A stretch of DNA of 64,000 nucleotides from Ignelater luminosus. Lineage: Eukaryota > Arthropoda > Insecta > Coleoptera > Elateridae. Shown piece by piece: positions 45,952 to 58,789 of this stretch (positions are counted from its first letter, which is position 1; each line of letters begins with the position of its first letter). The notes below the pieces were generated by a model. The model was not told where the DNA came from and did not search any database. It saw nothing but the letters and a program-made list of their open reading frames with translations. Location: positions 137,425 through 201,424 of the forward strand of contig VTPC01090026.1 of the NCBI GenBank assembly GCA_011009095.1. Direction: 5' to 3'. Position numbers and translations under genes: made by a program.

Positions 45952-48699
45952 ATTTAATAAGAACAATAAAAAAAACTTTATCTTCAGTCAAAACCGTATA
46001 GAAAAGTAAGTAAACTATTTTCAGTAAAATTTGTGAAGCGACAGCAAGAAATCGCAAAATCGATGTAAATCATATATTCATGGCTTTAAGATCATTAGAA
46101 GCGCTTCCTTGGTGGAGTCTGGAAATCCCTTCTAGTTATTTCCATTGGTTTACAAAGTGTCGGCATTCTTAAAATTCATTTTTTCGCCCAAACAAGGGCG
46201 ATACTACCGTGAACCACCGCAAGTAATTTGGCGAAAAATGAAATCCAATCGTAGAACTCAGCAGATGGTCAGATTTGAATTAAAGTTGCAACACGCAATT
46301 TGTGAAAGCTAAGTTTTTCGTAAAACATATCTTATTAGAAGGAGAAAAATCTAAATGCAGCACAAAAAATGATTATGAGTGATGCTATTAGATTTTACAG
46401 ATATAGCAGAAAAAGGTGCTGAACAATAGCTACAACCAGCGTAGCCAGAGCTGTCATTAGATCTTTCAATGTGACGCTTCTACAGTTTTTGGATTGTTTC
46501 TTTCAAATCTCAATAGAGGTCGCAACGATTGTATTTTTCTTCAATAGCACCTTAATCAGTGGTGTGGTCAATCTTAACTTTCTTTCCGATTTCTTTAACT
46601 AAATGTTAGATTAGTTCGGCATCTAGCGGTCATGAGTTTGGCACGGAAAAAAGTTCTTATTTTTATTCTTGATCCCGTTAGGGCCTCTGCATCAGTCGTT
46701 TCTGCGATCATAAGCATCATCATCAAGGGTTTGCAATGATCCCGAAGATATACTCTAGGGCGTAATTATAGATAAAATGGCATGGTAAGCCAAAACCACC
46801 GGATGTCTAGTCTTGTCGTTCATGTCCCAACCTCTATTATGCCAGAGAGTTCACGTCTGGTTTTTTTATTGATAAATGAAACTAGAATTCTGTAAACAAA
46901 GACCACCGAGATCTACACTAAAACTACAACAATTACAACATTGGACAAACTTTGTAATTCTATACGAAATTAAAAATTTAATATAGAAGCTTACTAGTTT
47001 ACTTAGTTTGTCCACGCAAATTCATGGCGAAGATTCTAAGGCTGAAAACAAGACTAACTTACTAAACAGTTTAGATACACAATTAATTAGCAGGAATTTA
47101 GGCATCCAATTTGTCATCCAATTCTTTTTCTTCAGTCTCTTTTAGTACTGCTAGAAACTATCCTAGACTACATTGCTCTCGATTCTTCTATAAAATTTTA
47201 TGATAAATTTCGGTATGAAATTTGTAATTAATAGAAAAAAACGTTATACACAGCAGAAAATACCGAAACAGTCTGAATAATTTATATTATATTAGAAAAT
47301 AAGTTTTTACTGTGCACTCCTAAAGCGTCAATTTATTCTGTTTTATAAACTACGCAAAGAAATCGTATTCAAAAAATTACCTTCCTTCTAGTAAATGAAG
47401 AATTACATTAACTTTATATTATTATACACCAACTTGTAATGTTTTGTCCTAAATATTATTTCAAATTTTATTCACAAAAGGCAAGGCTTTTTAAATAATA
47501 CAACAGACGTTTCATCCTATAATGCACAACGCTCTTTGAAGTACATATAAGTACATATACTACATTTTTATTAAATCCTCGTTAAGGTTTAAAGCTTGAC
47601 AAAGAACATCCATTATGTTTCAAAACAGCAGAAACAAACTAAAATGCAGCGCATAAAATTTAATTAATAATGTAGAATTACCCGGTGACGGAACAAGCAG
47701 GATTTCTCTAATAATGGAAAAGTTCCATGCGGAATTTAATTATTGAAATGACATGCAATCATAAACTAATGTGTAATTTTAAACATACATATTAATCAAG
47801 ATAAAATTTCGCTAAAATTCAGTTGATATTTAAAATTAATTAAACAAAATTAACCATGCATTCATTTCAATGCAGGTATTCTCATAATGAAAGCACGAAA
47901 TATCTATCATGCAATATTTCTGGTAACAATTTTGACTATTGTTGTATCATAAAATTATTCATTTATAGTGTTTGTATACAATGTTCATTATGTATTTTCT
48001 ATTAACTAAAATATTGAATATGCATATTACTAAAATTAAAAGCTTTAATTAATTTCGAAAATGTTGGACTATTACATTTTTGAATAATAAGCAAACTAAG
48101 GGGTTACCTTATAAATTTTTAAAAAAGTAAATGTCTGCTTAACGTTAAACTATCAAAAGCATTTTATGTTTAATTGAATAATAGCCAATTTGTTTTGTAT
48201 ACAGCCTCTTTAATGTAGTACAATTAGAGTATGACCTTGAATGTTTAAGAAGATCCATATTTAGAAATGTTAGAAGTCTAGTTACGTCTACCAAAGACAA
48301 CCTCTTCATATGTATAACTAAACAGTCAGTCAGGTCATTTTTTTTATTAAAGCTGTTGGAGTAAACAAAGTTTGCAGGTATTGCACAGTTTGTTGACCAA
48401 AAGGAACAAAGGAGCCAATTGTGCCAAGCGTGTTGCTTACATTACACGATTACTAAGAAAAGAATTTAAAAATCAAGAACAGATAAATATGGACAGATGC
48501 TTACTATTCATTTTTGCCGTTCTTTTTCCTTGTTTACAACAGACTCTAATCTAATGTGACGAGCTTCTTTTAATTCAATTATTATTGAGTCACCGCATCC
48601 CTGCTTTTACCTTCCTTACCCAACCGTGCTTTGTTACGCAACCCCACCTTAACCGAAGCCTATGAAAAGTACAAATGAGAAGCTGTACGTTGCCCTTGA

Positions 48700-48873
48700 T
48701 TATTTATTACAGAGACCGTGACTTGTAGGTTTCTTACCCTCGCGTACCTGTCCCATAGGCGGCTCTAATGCACGAATAAAATCCGGTGTTGTGAGGAAGA
48801 GTGAAAACGTGTCAGCAAGATGCTCAATCACACCCATTCCTGCCACAAAAGCGACTCGTATCGTGACCGGAGT
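48700..48873 (-). pseudogene. Open minus-strand segment of unknown origin, 57 codons
   Basis: An open frame without an initial methionine includes VAFVAGMGVIEHLADTFSLF and DFIRALEPPMGQVREGKKPT before a TAA at 48700-48702. Its composition is balanced and GC-richer than the surroundings, unlike chance AT-rich frames. No family is recognised. It could be a fragment of a repeat that is often transcribed, or of a retroelement. Open frames of this length are expected by chance many times in this window, so composition is the only support. Confidence 0.25.
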
Positions 48874-50224
48874 TTATACGTGTGGTTATCGGAATGGGGA
48901 GAAGCCGTCTACATATAACCGCTAAACTGTCCACGCTCGCTAGACAAGTTACTAAAGTTCCACCCCATCCGTCAGCACTCTTTGTTCGACCGTCCAACAC
49001 CGTTCTTCACCACCCCGACGGATTGCCGCAGGATGGTGGATTTTATATCATTGCGTCGTGCTGTCCTGGAAGCCCTAAACTGTCCTTTCCACTGAATTTT
49101 TCAAACGACGCTTCAGGTACTGCTTGGTTTTGGGTTCTTTCGGCCTGCACAGTACATTAAACGTTTCAACGGGTTTGTTCTGACTTTGGTTCTTACATGC
49201 AACAAAACCTTTCTGATGCTCCATACAATGTCATTGAGACAGATTTCATCTGCAGATGCTAAACCCAGCTTCCGTGTTCTCTTACAGGTCTCACTATGGA
49301 AATATCTTGGGGTAAGCCCAGTACTAGTTGAAACCATACCCAAACCTAAATAGACCACTTCTGACCTGAACTATTTTGTTTACATGTCAATATCACAGCC
49401 GACGATTGCGGTTGGTTCTTTTGCCGTCTGCTCTGTATTAACCTTTTATTACCATCACTGCATATCACTGATACCGAACGTCGCCACATATTTCTATTGC
49501 TAGAGCCTGCTCAACTACCGATTCCGCTTGTCTTGGAAACCACTAGCTTAGTAGACTCGGTTCGTAGAATTTATAGTTACTGACTCTTGCTCTTGTTTTG
49601 TTAAATAAGTCACGATTTAACTTGCACTCAAGGCTTTTCCTTTTGCTGGTTGTATATTGTCCGTTAACATCTCTACACTTTAAAGAAACGTGGCACTACT
49701 TGAAATGTTTTTCAAACTATTTTCATTTTTCTAAATTTACATTACTTTCTATTTACTTACTTCCAGTTGCATGTTTTTTAAAGCTTACTTAGAGAGTGTC
49801 TCTTCTCTTTTAAAATAACCGATCAGTTTTTAAAACTTTCTTAAATCGGCTAGTCACAAATAATTATCAGTTTGTAACAAAGTTACAAGAGCAATATTTC
49901 AGTTTAATCTAATTTAATCCGCTCTAAGTATATAATAGGCATTAAGTATTAAATCAATTGTATTTAACATTCGCAATGTAAGCCATACATCGATTTCCCT
50001 ACGCATACCAGTTTATCCCACATTTGAGCGTCCGCGCTCTCCAAACTCGCTAGTATGAGGGATCTGACCGGTATAGGTGTGAGCTCACACTTCTCGGAAC
50101 GTTAGTTAGCAGCATCATTTCCTGCAAACAAATCCAACGACCGAAAAGTGCCTTTCAAGTGTATAGTGCAGTGTTTGGTAAGCTCTAAAGACTCCGAGGT
50201 GTTCTGATTCCAGCCGTTCCTTCC
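48874..50224. other. GC-richer DNA of unknown origin
   Basis: The part from 48874 to about 49560 is clearly GC-richer than the flanks and contains overlapping open frames on both strands, none with recognisable motifs. From 49600 to 49970 the DNA is ordinary and AT-rich. Confidence 0.35.
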
Positions 50225-50444
50225 TTCTTCTTAGTCTAACAAACGCTGCTGTCAATAGAATTGGCCGGCATCGGGCAAGTTACGAATACCATTTGTCCGG
50301 TATCGTTACTGTTTGTATTGTCATTCTTGAACCCTTTTTCATAGTCTAACTGACGAGCCGTCAATAGAGTTAAACGACTTTGGGCGAGCTCCGGATACTT
50401 ATGGCATCGTCACTGTTTCAAGTGCTTTACTGGCCTGATAGGAC
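50225..50444. repeat. Two-copy direct repeat, period about 110 bp
   Basis: The segment starting TAGTCTAAC at 50232 recurs at 50342. Later matches include GTCAATAGA followed by a GGGC tract, CGGATAC-like and GGTATCGTTACTGTTT versus GGCATCGTCACTGTTT. The copies have drifted to roughly 70 percent identity. They lie in GC-richer DNA that might be an old LTR or untranslated region; no protein is encoded. Confidence 0.55.
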
Positions 50445-53400
50445 TGTATCGTGCAGGGACGATCACCCTACTCGGAAAATTCCTGGGTATCTTTTGGACA
50501 CCTTCACTTCTTAGGGCATCTAACCCGACACACACGTTCTTCCACTTGCCTTGCACTTTGGTTGTCTTATACCCCGTTTAGCTTGTACTGCCTGAGTTTA
50601 CATATAGTTTAAAATTGAAGTATAAGAAACAAGTTTATACCGCTCGAGAGTTTTATTTTAATGTTTAGTGTCTGAGTTTGTTACAGCCGATCAATCCCTG
50701 GGCAACCGTGTCTTTGCGGCAGCTATTCCCCAGCAAACATGCATATAATGGGCAGCATACGGTCTTTCTCTGGCACTTATGGCTAAATGCTGGCACTGGC
50801 ACCCTTAGTTCGCCCAGTCAATTGCCACATATTTCCCATTTTGAAAATATTTAATTTTTGAATAGGAACGACATGTCGAGTCATTGCTATTAGATGGCGC
50901 CTTAGTATTTTTATGCTGCTAATGTTGTATTAGCTTTGTTTATAACCAGCATGAAGCGGGCAAGTATTTACTGTCATTCTTCACTGATGTGTCCAAACAA
51001 GTACGAAAATGATGGTCAATGCTTGCACAATTTTTTGAACTTTTATTTGTAGGGAAACACTAGGCTGTTGTGTTTATATTTATTATAAATTATATGCTTG
51101 TATTATTTACTGATTTAAAATAACAAAAACTTTTAAAATCAAAAATTTAGCCATAAGCGTCATTTTGTCGGCCAGGGTCATTTCCTTTATTACCATCATT
51201 GTAAAAGTAAAATATAAAATGCGAGTGTACTTCATCTAATGGGCCAGAAGGAAACCATCACTGTGTGGCACTGCACTGCATTGCACTGGCACTGTAACGG
51301 GCCCTTTGTGGCAAAATGCAGGTGTTAGTACTGGTGAAGCACTGGCCCTGCTTCTGGCTAGTGTGACCTATATTATCAGGCGCATCTCTGTTTGTCAGTA
51401 TTGCCCCAGTACAGGATACTAAGGGTAGCATACTGTGAGCCCAGTATCTGGACTTTTTATTTATGTTGGGTTGTGAGCTCTTGTCTGACCGGATCAAACA
51501 GGAGGAGGAGTAAACTTCCTTCCAAAAGTAACAATTTTAAGAATTAAACGAAAAGTTTTCTGTCTTGATATTACTACATCAGAAATTTTAAATATCAAGA
51601 CTTACGTGAATCAGTCTTGATAGTTATGAATAAAAGGAGGCTCTTCATTTATGTAGGCTGTTAATAGGATCAGTAATTTCATGAATGATCTGAACGTCTC
51701 CTATGATTAAAACTGTCACCGTATCTGTTGCAAATCGTTTCATAAACACAGAAGAATAGACGTACAGATTTTATTCATTGTTTTAATATTTCTCTTTACT
51801 GTCTCTACTCTTTGATAGTTTAAATTTAAAGAACGTAAAATATTTAAAGGTGATTTTAATACGATCAGTTAAACATTTGTGTATTTAGAAATGCAAAGTC
51901 AAATTGTTGAAACGTCTTTCTGTCAACTTTTTAACAAAGGTAGGTCAACAACACTAACCCATCATCAGACTAAAGGAACATCAAAATTAGAAAATATATG
52001 CGGAGGCGTGAGTAGAGTGTGCTTTTGGGACAAAATGACACGTATGAGCGTTCGTTGGGCCTAAACCGCCCAAATGCAAAGTAGCAGCTTTGGGCAGATG
52101 TATAGACTGTTTTCGTGTTTGTTATTTCATCTGTTATTATTGTCATACGTTCACTTATTCAGTATACCTATTTAGAATTTATGATATTTGAGTTGCAACA
52201 TTCCATTTTATTACTAATAATCGATTCGACAAAGCTATTAATTCTTTAAATATTCATTTATGACAATAAAATTAAAATTATCTTGAAAACAGTTTATGGA
52301 ACAGCCGCTTTTCATTTTCCTACGTTGCAAAGAAGAGATGATCACCTAAAATCATCCGATTTTAATAAACATAAATAAGAATAAATTGTGCAAAAATGTT
52401 TTACGTTAACTATGTATTTTGCGGCCTACGCCACAACTTAAAACTTCCGACCTTGCTCGCATCAAGATCTAATTGCCCATCACTGCTTTATAGTCTTAGT
52501 TTGCTATAGATAAAAAATTAAAGTAGATATCATTGAGTTGCTAACCTTGCCAGAGGTGACGACAGAGTTATGAAAGGTATTTGGAGCATTTAAAATCCTC
52601 CTCTACTCCAATGATCCGGGAAATTTTAAATTCGCTTATTAACAAACTGAAGCTGTAATAGTTACACTTGCGTTGAGTGGATGGTTACCTCTGTTTGAAC
52701 TAAAATGTTATGAACATGTAGCAGGTTTGGATGATTAATAAAAACAACTACGTGGAGACTGAATCAGCATTTTTTACAAGACAATATTGACTTGGAATCT
52801 TTCAGTATTGCATCTCCACTTGTAACTGAATGGAAACAGAAAAAAATCTTTAAAATGCCACTCTGCTAGAATAAAGCACTGGTTGCTTTGCGATAACATT
52901 TTTTTAGTTTTTGGGAATTTTTTCTTTACGTTGTAAGTGAGCTCATCCTGTTTTTCTACTTTGCTCTAACTTTTAAAGAATTTTTTTTAATTTCTGCGAG
53001 TTTTTAAATCATTCTTAAGCAACCATGAACTTGTCATTTTAATTATTAAAGTAATAAACGCAAAGTTAAAATAATATTTTTGCACTGTTTTTCGTTTAAG
53101 TGCAGACCATAGATATGCGAACACCTAATTGATTTTGATACCATTGAATAACACACATAGAATAGTTTTCAGCGATGTAAGTCCTGGTGATTCTTTTGTT
53201 TTAGAGAGTTATTTAAATAGAAACGGTCAATTAAAACACTAAATTCATAATTAGAACGCTTCCTTCCAAAATGCTTTTTTTGTACAAACTGTAGATGTAG
53301 AATAATAGTACAATAGGAAATTACAGTTTCGTGAGCAGTAACGAATTGTACTATACAGTTTCTGCTGTTAAAGTTCATCACATAAAGGATTAAATCCATC

Positions 53401-55333
53401 CACGTTTTAATACCCAACAATTTTTTAAATAAATGTATTTATGTGGAAATAAAATTTTTCAGTATTATATTTCTATTCTGCTGTTAAAAATTAAAAATTG
53501 TATTTAAATCACAACTTTATACTCTACCAGTACACGCAGGTATCTGGTTGTAAAAACCTTAATTCAGCTTTCTAAAACGAAATTTAACAAAAAGATCTTT
53601 TTAAAGCCCAAATTCATTTGTTTGGAAAAATAATTTTTAACAAAATCTCTTTCATTATAATTTTCATGCTATCAGTTTTACAGAAATCTCAAACTGTTAC
53701 TTTTCATTTTAACAAAATTTATCATCTTATATGAATACGTAAATTACCAATCTGTCTCATCTTCAGATTAAATTGCCACGTGTATTTCATCTTAAAAGCA
53801 AAAAATTGTTCCTTCTATTTATACCTTTTTTCCTTCTTATTCTTTTCTAAATATATTTATTCCATTATATTCAAAAGTTGTTTTATGGAATTGCAAGTAA
53901 AGAACTCGAAGAGAAATACAAAGGCCTCGTTAGCAACCTCCAAACAATTAGCCGCACAGATGGCAAACGTAGGGTGAAAAGTATATAAATAAATCAGTAA
54001 CAAAACAGGAGACAATGGACCTATCTATCTGAAATTCCTGGGAGGTTGGGAAAGGTATTTTCAAGCGTGTGCTGCCCTGATAAGCCGATTGAGCTGCGGT
54101 CGCTACGCAACAACGAGAACGTGTCTGCGTCACTTGGACAAGGTATCAGAACAAAGATGAGAAGAATAGAGATATTATTTTGTACACAGATACACAAGAG
54201 AAATGAGAGAAAAAGAAATTTTTAACTTGCGATTGACTTCAATCAAGAAAAGAAAAATATTATCAGATCTTTCATGTAATTGTTTTGAAGTCTGAAGAAA
54301 TGTAAAGAAAAGGGAAAATATTAAATAAAGCGAAAAGCATCTCTTTTTATTAATTTAATAAATCAGACAAAATCGAATAACGTAAAAGATGCAGATATGG
54401 TACATTTACTTTTGAAAGTATCATGGGAAATTTATTAAATATTAGGAAGAAAATTCATTAACTAATGTGTATACCAAGGAGAAAAAGTTCTCCCTTTTCA
54501 ACGCTACGCCGCTTCGTTTCTTGAAACCGTTGTTAATCAAGACCCCTGCATTTAAATTAAATCTCTGTCGCAATTAACCTGTTTGAATGATGAATATACC
54601 AGTAAGTCGGGGAGCACCTCGTCTTACTCTAATTAGAGATTTGGAAAAGCGAGGTGATTTCACGTAATTGTGTTTTATTTTTTGATTGTGCCAAGATGGC
54701 GCTTTCTGTCTTTTTTAATAATAGAAATTGGAAATTTCCATTTAATATATTTTCAGATGACCAGAGTGATGTACATCTTAATTAAAAAGTTTCTTTTTTA
54801 AATGGCAAACATTGAGAGAAACCGGAAAAGTCATTTATCTTTTAATTAAGTTTTTAAAGTTCAAGTACATGCGCTGGTTTTTATTTTAATAAAAACGCGT
54901 TTTGTCCATACAAGCAAAATTATGCCATAAGAAAAGCAGACATAACGTTAGAATATTATCTTTATAACTAGTTTCAGATGGGTGAATTAATTGGAAAACA
55001 ATTTTTCTACATAAGCACTACTTAATTGCCTTCGTAAACTTTGTTTATCGACGTTTTTGTGAAGTTATTTAAACTTTTCTGATGTAGTACCAGGAAATAT
55101 GATCATTACCTACGAGTAGTTTTGCAATTTTGCTTGCTTTTTCGTATCCTTCGATATCATTAGATTCTCTTAAGATTACCAATCTAGCGATATAGGATAT
55201 TTTTCAAAACTTATTTAAGAGTCTCGTTTGCAAGTTTCTTGTTAGTTATTCAGTTCTATGTTCATCTTAACTTTAACATAACATAGAAAAATTTTAGCAA
55301 ATAAATGCAATAATAATTTCTGACATCGCATAC
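50445..55333. other. Mostly AT-rich DNA, no supported gene
   Basis: GC-richer to about 51.5 kb, then AT-rich. A short TGCAC-type simple repeat lies at 51266-51294. Open frames on both strands lack motifs. Confidence 0.4.
51266..51294. repeat. Short TGCAC/TGGCAC simple repeat
   Basis: Five imperfect copies of a 5-6-bp unit (TGGCAC, TGCAC, TGCAT, TGCAC, TGGCAC). Confidence 0.6.
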
Positions 55334-55444
55334 ATGAAGGTAGGAAAGTTGTTTGGAATTCTACCACTTATCGTCCCTTTCTTGCACTCAGTCACTATCT
55401 CGAGTACACTAAACAATGTGAAGAAGTACATACTTAAACAATAA
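55334..55444 (+). CDS. Possible 36-aa small ORF with signal-like N-terminus
   Basis: ATG at 55334 opens MKVGKLFGILPLIVPFLHSV and ends at TAA 55442. A lysine-bearing start followed by a hydrophobic stretch resembles a signal peptide. There is no further support such as a conserved neighbour, and a frame this short is common by chance. Confidence 0.15.
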   Translation: MKVGKLFGILPLIVPFLHSVTISSTLNNVKKYILKQ

Positions 55445-55628
55445 AGAAACTGCAACTGGAAATAATTATTTAGTTGAATTTACTGAAAGATATTTACTCT
55501 TTAGATAATAGAAAAATTGTTATAAAAAGTTCTACTTAGCCTTTGGGGTAACTTTCTGAAGGAAAGCTGGGAGGTATTACATCCATTCTGTCTAACTTAG
55601 CATTAGTCTTCGTATTTGCCTTTTACAG

Positions 55629-55771
55629 GATTTTTATTCCTCGGTTATATTTTAATATACGATTGCATTCAGTTTGCTAAAGAAATCTTTCCCGGAACTT
55701 TTGGCGAACAAAAGCTTGACATCCTCACGGACATTGAGAGCGATTGGAAATTAATTGAAAAGAAAAACTAA
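55629..55771 (+). CDS. Possible terminal exon, 47 codons
   Basis: A pyrimidine-rich acceptor (TTCGTATTTGCCTTTTACAG) precedes an open frame that ends at TAA 55769-55771. It includes FLFLGYILIYDCIQFAKEIF and EQKLDILTDIESDWKLIEKK, a hydrophobic start and a charged tail. No family is recognised and no polyadenylation signal is close. The length is within what chance gives. Confidence 0.2.
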
Positions 55772-57000
55772 AAATCCAAATACGGAGAATTGGGTTTTTA
55801 AGGGCAAATCAAAGTTTTTCAAAGGAAGATTGGATTTGAAGTTAGTTAATACCAGAAGTACTAGCTCAATATTTTAAGTGCAATAACGATGGTCATGTGC
55901 GAAAGTACTGTTGCGTTCCCCAATTATGTGCAAGATTTGGAGGCCCTTATCGAATTAATATGTACGTTTATGTGTATTAATGTAAAAACAGGTATTACTG
56001 CTAGAGAATACACAGCGCTGGACACTGATTGTCTAATTTACTTATAGAAATTGAAAATAGTCCTTTCAAGGATTTGTAAGATTCAGATAGATGTACAAAG
56101 TAGTCACTGAGTTCACTAAACAATTGATTTTTTTAAAAATTTTTAATATAGGCGTGTAGAGTTAGGAAGGAGTTGCTTTTAATGGTAGTAGTTTGCTCAG
56201 TGCTATTCACCCTGATGTTACAATGATCGTATACGTATGCTGCGAGTGTTTGATTAGTTCGATGAACAGTGTGTCATAGAATTATCCTATGTAAGTGCTG
56301 ACGGTTAAGTATGTCCAAACTTTCAAACAACCTCTTGCTTAAGAAATTTTTAGATTTCCTGGAAACGAATTCGATTACCTTATTACTGTTTAGAGGAGTT
56401 ATTGGAATAATCCCATTAATGTTCAGAGTAGCAATCTAAATTTTTAATATTTCTGTTTTTGAAAGTTTTCGAACTTTCTTTGCAGTGATTTAGCAATAGA
56501 AGGAATCTGCTGAAATGTTTACTGTTCTCTACACATTATTTCCACTACCGACTGCATTTTCATAGGAATTTCTATTTTATCATATATTTGATTAGATTTA
56601 TGTTTCTCAAACATAAAATGCGGCACTTGTATGAAGGCAATATGACCTACTTACAAGGGCAGTAGTAGAAATTTTGTTTAACTTATTTGCTTACATATAT
56701 ATGATAACACTTCTTTGGAAAGAAGAAGCTGCCAGTCTGCACAAGAGCATGGCACTTGCATTTTGTATACAGCTCTTCTGAAACCACTACAACAACAGTT
56801 GGTAATGTTAAAGAAATATCTTCTACCAAAAATACCATAGTGACTATCACAATCACAAAATTGCTGATATGATGTGTGAATAGAATAATATGGGTTACGT
56901 CTTACTTAGAGTTGTGAGTGCAGATATTTACATTCATCTACTTATCCGCCTAGGTGGGTTAAGCGTTTTGTTTTTAACATCGCTAGACTGGAATTCCGCA
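55772..57000. other. AT-rich DNA, nothing recognised
   Basis: No supported feature before the left inverted repeat of the R1-containing structure. Confidence 0.4.
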
Positions 57001-57269
57001 TGCCTGCCTACCACAAATCAGGTCAGTTGAGGTGTCATATTGTCAGGCTTACCCAGAGGGCTACGGGGGGTACTGAATTTAGGTGCCGGAGAAGCCCCGC
57101 TCCAAAAGTTATGAGCATTTTTGTAAAACTCCGGTTCCACCACCTTCGTATCCTCACCTACCACGGATCCGTTCAACTGAGATGTCATACTGTCAGGCTT
57201 ATTGAGGAGGCTACGAAGGTACTGAGTCTAGATGCCGGAGAAGTTCCGTTAAAAAACTATGAGCATCTA
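57001..57269 (+). repeat. Left inverted repeat, itself tandemly duplicated (150-bp period)
   Basis: The unit starting at 57007 (CCTACCACAAATCAGGTCAG) recurs at 57157 (CCTACCACGGATCCGTTCAA) with the same downstream landmarks: TGTCAGGCTTA, a GTACTGA block, GGTGCCGGAGAAG or GATGCCGGAGAAG, and TATGAGCAT. Read inverted, the same unit appears once at 60781-60903. The first left copy is the closer match, roughly 85 percent over 90 bp. Confidence 0.8.
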
Positions 57270-57307
57270 GGATAGAGGTTAGGTTAGAGATTAGGTTAGA
57301 GGTTAAG
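57270..57307 (+). repeat. TTAGG-like tract, left
   Basis: A run of GGTTA and GGTTAGA units (AGAGGTTAGGTTAGAGATTA and following). TTAGG is the usual insect telomere repeat; this is a degenerate, interstitial version of it. It ends at the 5' border of the LINE. Confidence 0.7.
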
Positions 57308-57469
57308 TTGAGAGCCACAAAACGTAAAGACCGCGTTAAATAACACGGGCCGGATCAACGCTCTTGAAAAAGTCAATATCAAGAAGATGAGAAAGACCAA
57401 AGACGGAAATCAGTCAGCAACGGCGACGTAGGACGCAAGAGATGCAAAGGAGGTAATTACGTCAGTGAG

Positions 57470-57725
57470 GATTAGGGTGGCTCTATCTATGTGCAAGGTA
57501 CAAGAGAGGGTGGAAGTGGTGAAGTGTTTCAGATGCTAACAGCATGGGCATAAGGCCCATATATGCACCGGTATGAATAAAAAGAAGTGCTGCCAAAGGT
57601 GCGGGAAGCCCAGACATGCAAGAAAAGAATGCAAAGAAAACGCATTCTGTCCTCTATGCAATAAAACGGGACACGAAGCAGGAAGTAAAGCTCTGAATGA
57701 ACAAAGAAGCAGACATCTAGCAGCC
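57470..57725 (+). pseudogene. R1-clade gag C-terminus with zinc knuckles
   Basis: The frame reads VRVALSMCKVQERVEVVKCF, then three knuckles. The first, CFRC..HGHKAHIC, has a stop codon inside; the second, CCQRCGKPRHARKEC, is complete (C-x2-C-x3-H-x4-C); the third, CPLCNKTGHEAGSKA, has lost its last cysteine. A gag protein with several CCHC knuckles just before ORF2 is typical of the R1 clade, where it packages the RNA. The N-terminal part of gag is missing, so the insertion was truncated or later deleted. Confidence 0.75.
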
Positions 57726-57727
57726 TA

Positions 57728-58330
57728 ATGCATATTTTACAAATAAACTTAAACAATAGTGCAAGGGCACAAGACTTAGTGTATGATGTTCGAAATGGTA
57801 TAGTCATAATAGCGGTATGTAAGCCGAACAAAAAGGCAAGTCTGAACAAAAGAAATATATACGTAAACGAGTCTGTAACGCTAAGTATAATAAATGTAAG
57901 TGATAAATACGCCGTATACGAGTCGAGAGTGACGAAAGTTATGTGCACATAAAAACTGATGGTGGGGTTTTGTATAGTGTTTATGTAAACCCCAACTGTA
58001 CATTGGAAGAATTCAATATTGCCCTTGAGAATTTGGATAATAGTAGGGAACAGAGCTGTAGTAACCGGGGACTTCAATGCCAAACATTCAGCCTGGGGAG
58101 GATCTGTAATTAATAGCAGAGGTACCGAAGTGCCGAACTGGGTAAGCACAAATGACCTAGCGATTCTAAATAATGGAATAGCATCAGCCTTAGTAAGGCA
58201 CAATAAAAGTTCCTACATAGACCTTACATTAGTATCTAGGGAGTGGGCAAGAAAAGTAAACTTCTAGAGGGTACTCGATGAACAAACACTGAGTGATCAC
58301 AAATATATTATTTTAACTTAAACAACGCTA
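57728..58330 (+). pseudogene. R1-clade endonuclease domain
   Basis: It begins MHILQINLNNSARAQDLVYD, the typical opening of R1-clade ORF2 (LQINLNH...AQDLL). The usual catalytic glutamate in the ISEPY block reads AVCKPNKK, so E is replaced by K. After a frame break, AVVTGDFNAKHSAWGG (58055) keeps the catalytic GDFN, then NSRGTEVPNWVSTNDLAILN, SSYIDLTLVSREWA and, in another frame, LSDHKYIIL (58288). In TRAS/SART this domain decides where the telomeric repeat is nicked. Confidence 0.8.
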
Positions 58331-58789
58331 CTAAAAGGGTCACATGAGAAAACAGAAATCGGTTTAATAAAGATACGCTTCTGGACGGTATTAGAAAGGA
58401 ATTTCAGAAAGAAAATTATAAGGTAAAACTGGAGACGTGTATGAAGAAAGCCCATACAAACTCATATAAAAACAACACGGCAAACAACAGAGAGGATAAA
58501 TCATATTAGTGGACAGAAGAAATGGAAAGGATGAGGGTCGAAGCGAATCGGGAAAGAAGAAGATATACTTGAGTCCAACGCACAGGAGAAAACGTGCAAC
58601 ATCACAAAGAAATATATAAGCAGACAAAGAAAAGATTACGTCAAAAAATAACAAATAGCAATAGAAAGAATTATGTCAGGACCTCCAGCACAATGCTTTC
58701 GGGCAGGTGTACAAAATTGCGGTGAGCCAGCTGAATATCCAATATTCAAAAATTGATTTAACTAATGAGGATAAAATCTAAATATTCGA

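Larger units (their letters stand above)
44531..48699. other. AT-rich DNA with small repeats, no supported gene
   Basis: It contains the inverted repeat at 45715 and a CT microsatellite. A short basic stretch at 45420-45600 could be the tail of another LINE, but the match is too weak to call. Confidence 0.4.

Noticed and set aside
54000..54133. Possible plus-strand exon ending at GACAAG|GTATCA
   Set aside because: The acceptor side has no pyrimidine tract and the antisense strand is equally open.
57529..58203. 224-aa minus-strand open frame
   Set aside because: It lies antisense to the gag and endonuclease of the R1-clade LINE and has only hydrophobic, low-information sequence; it is a shadow.
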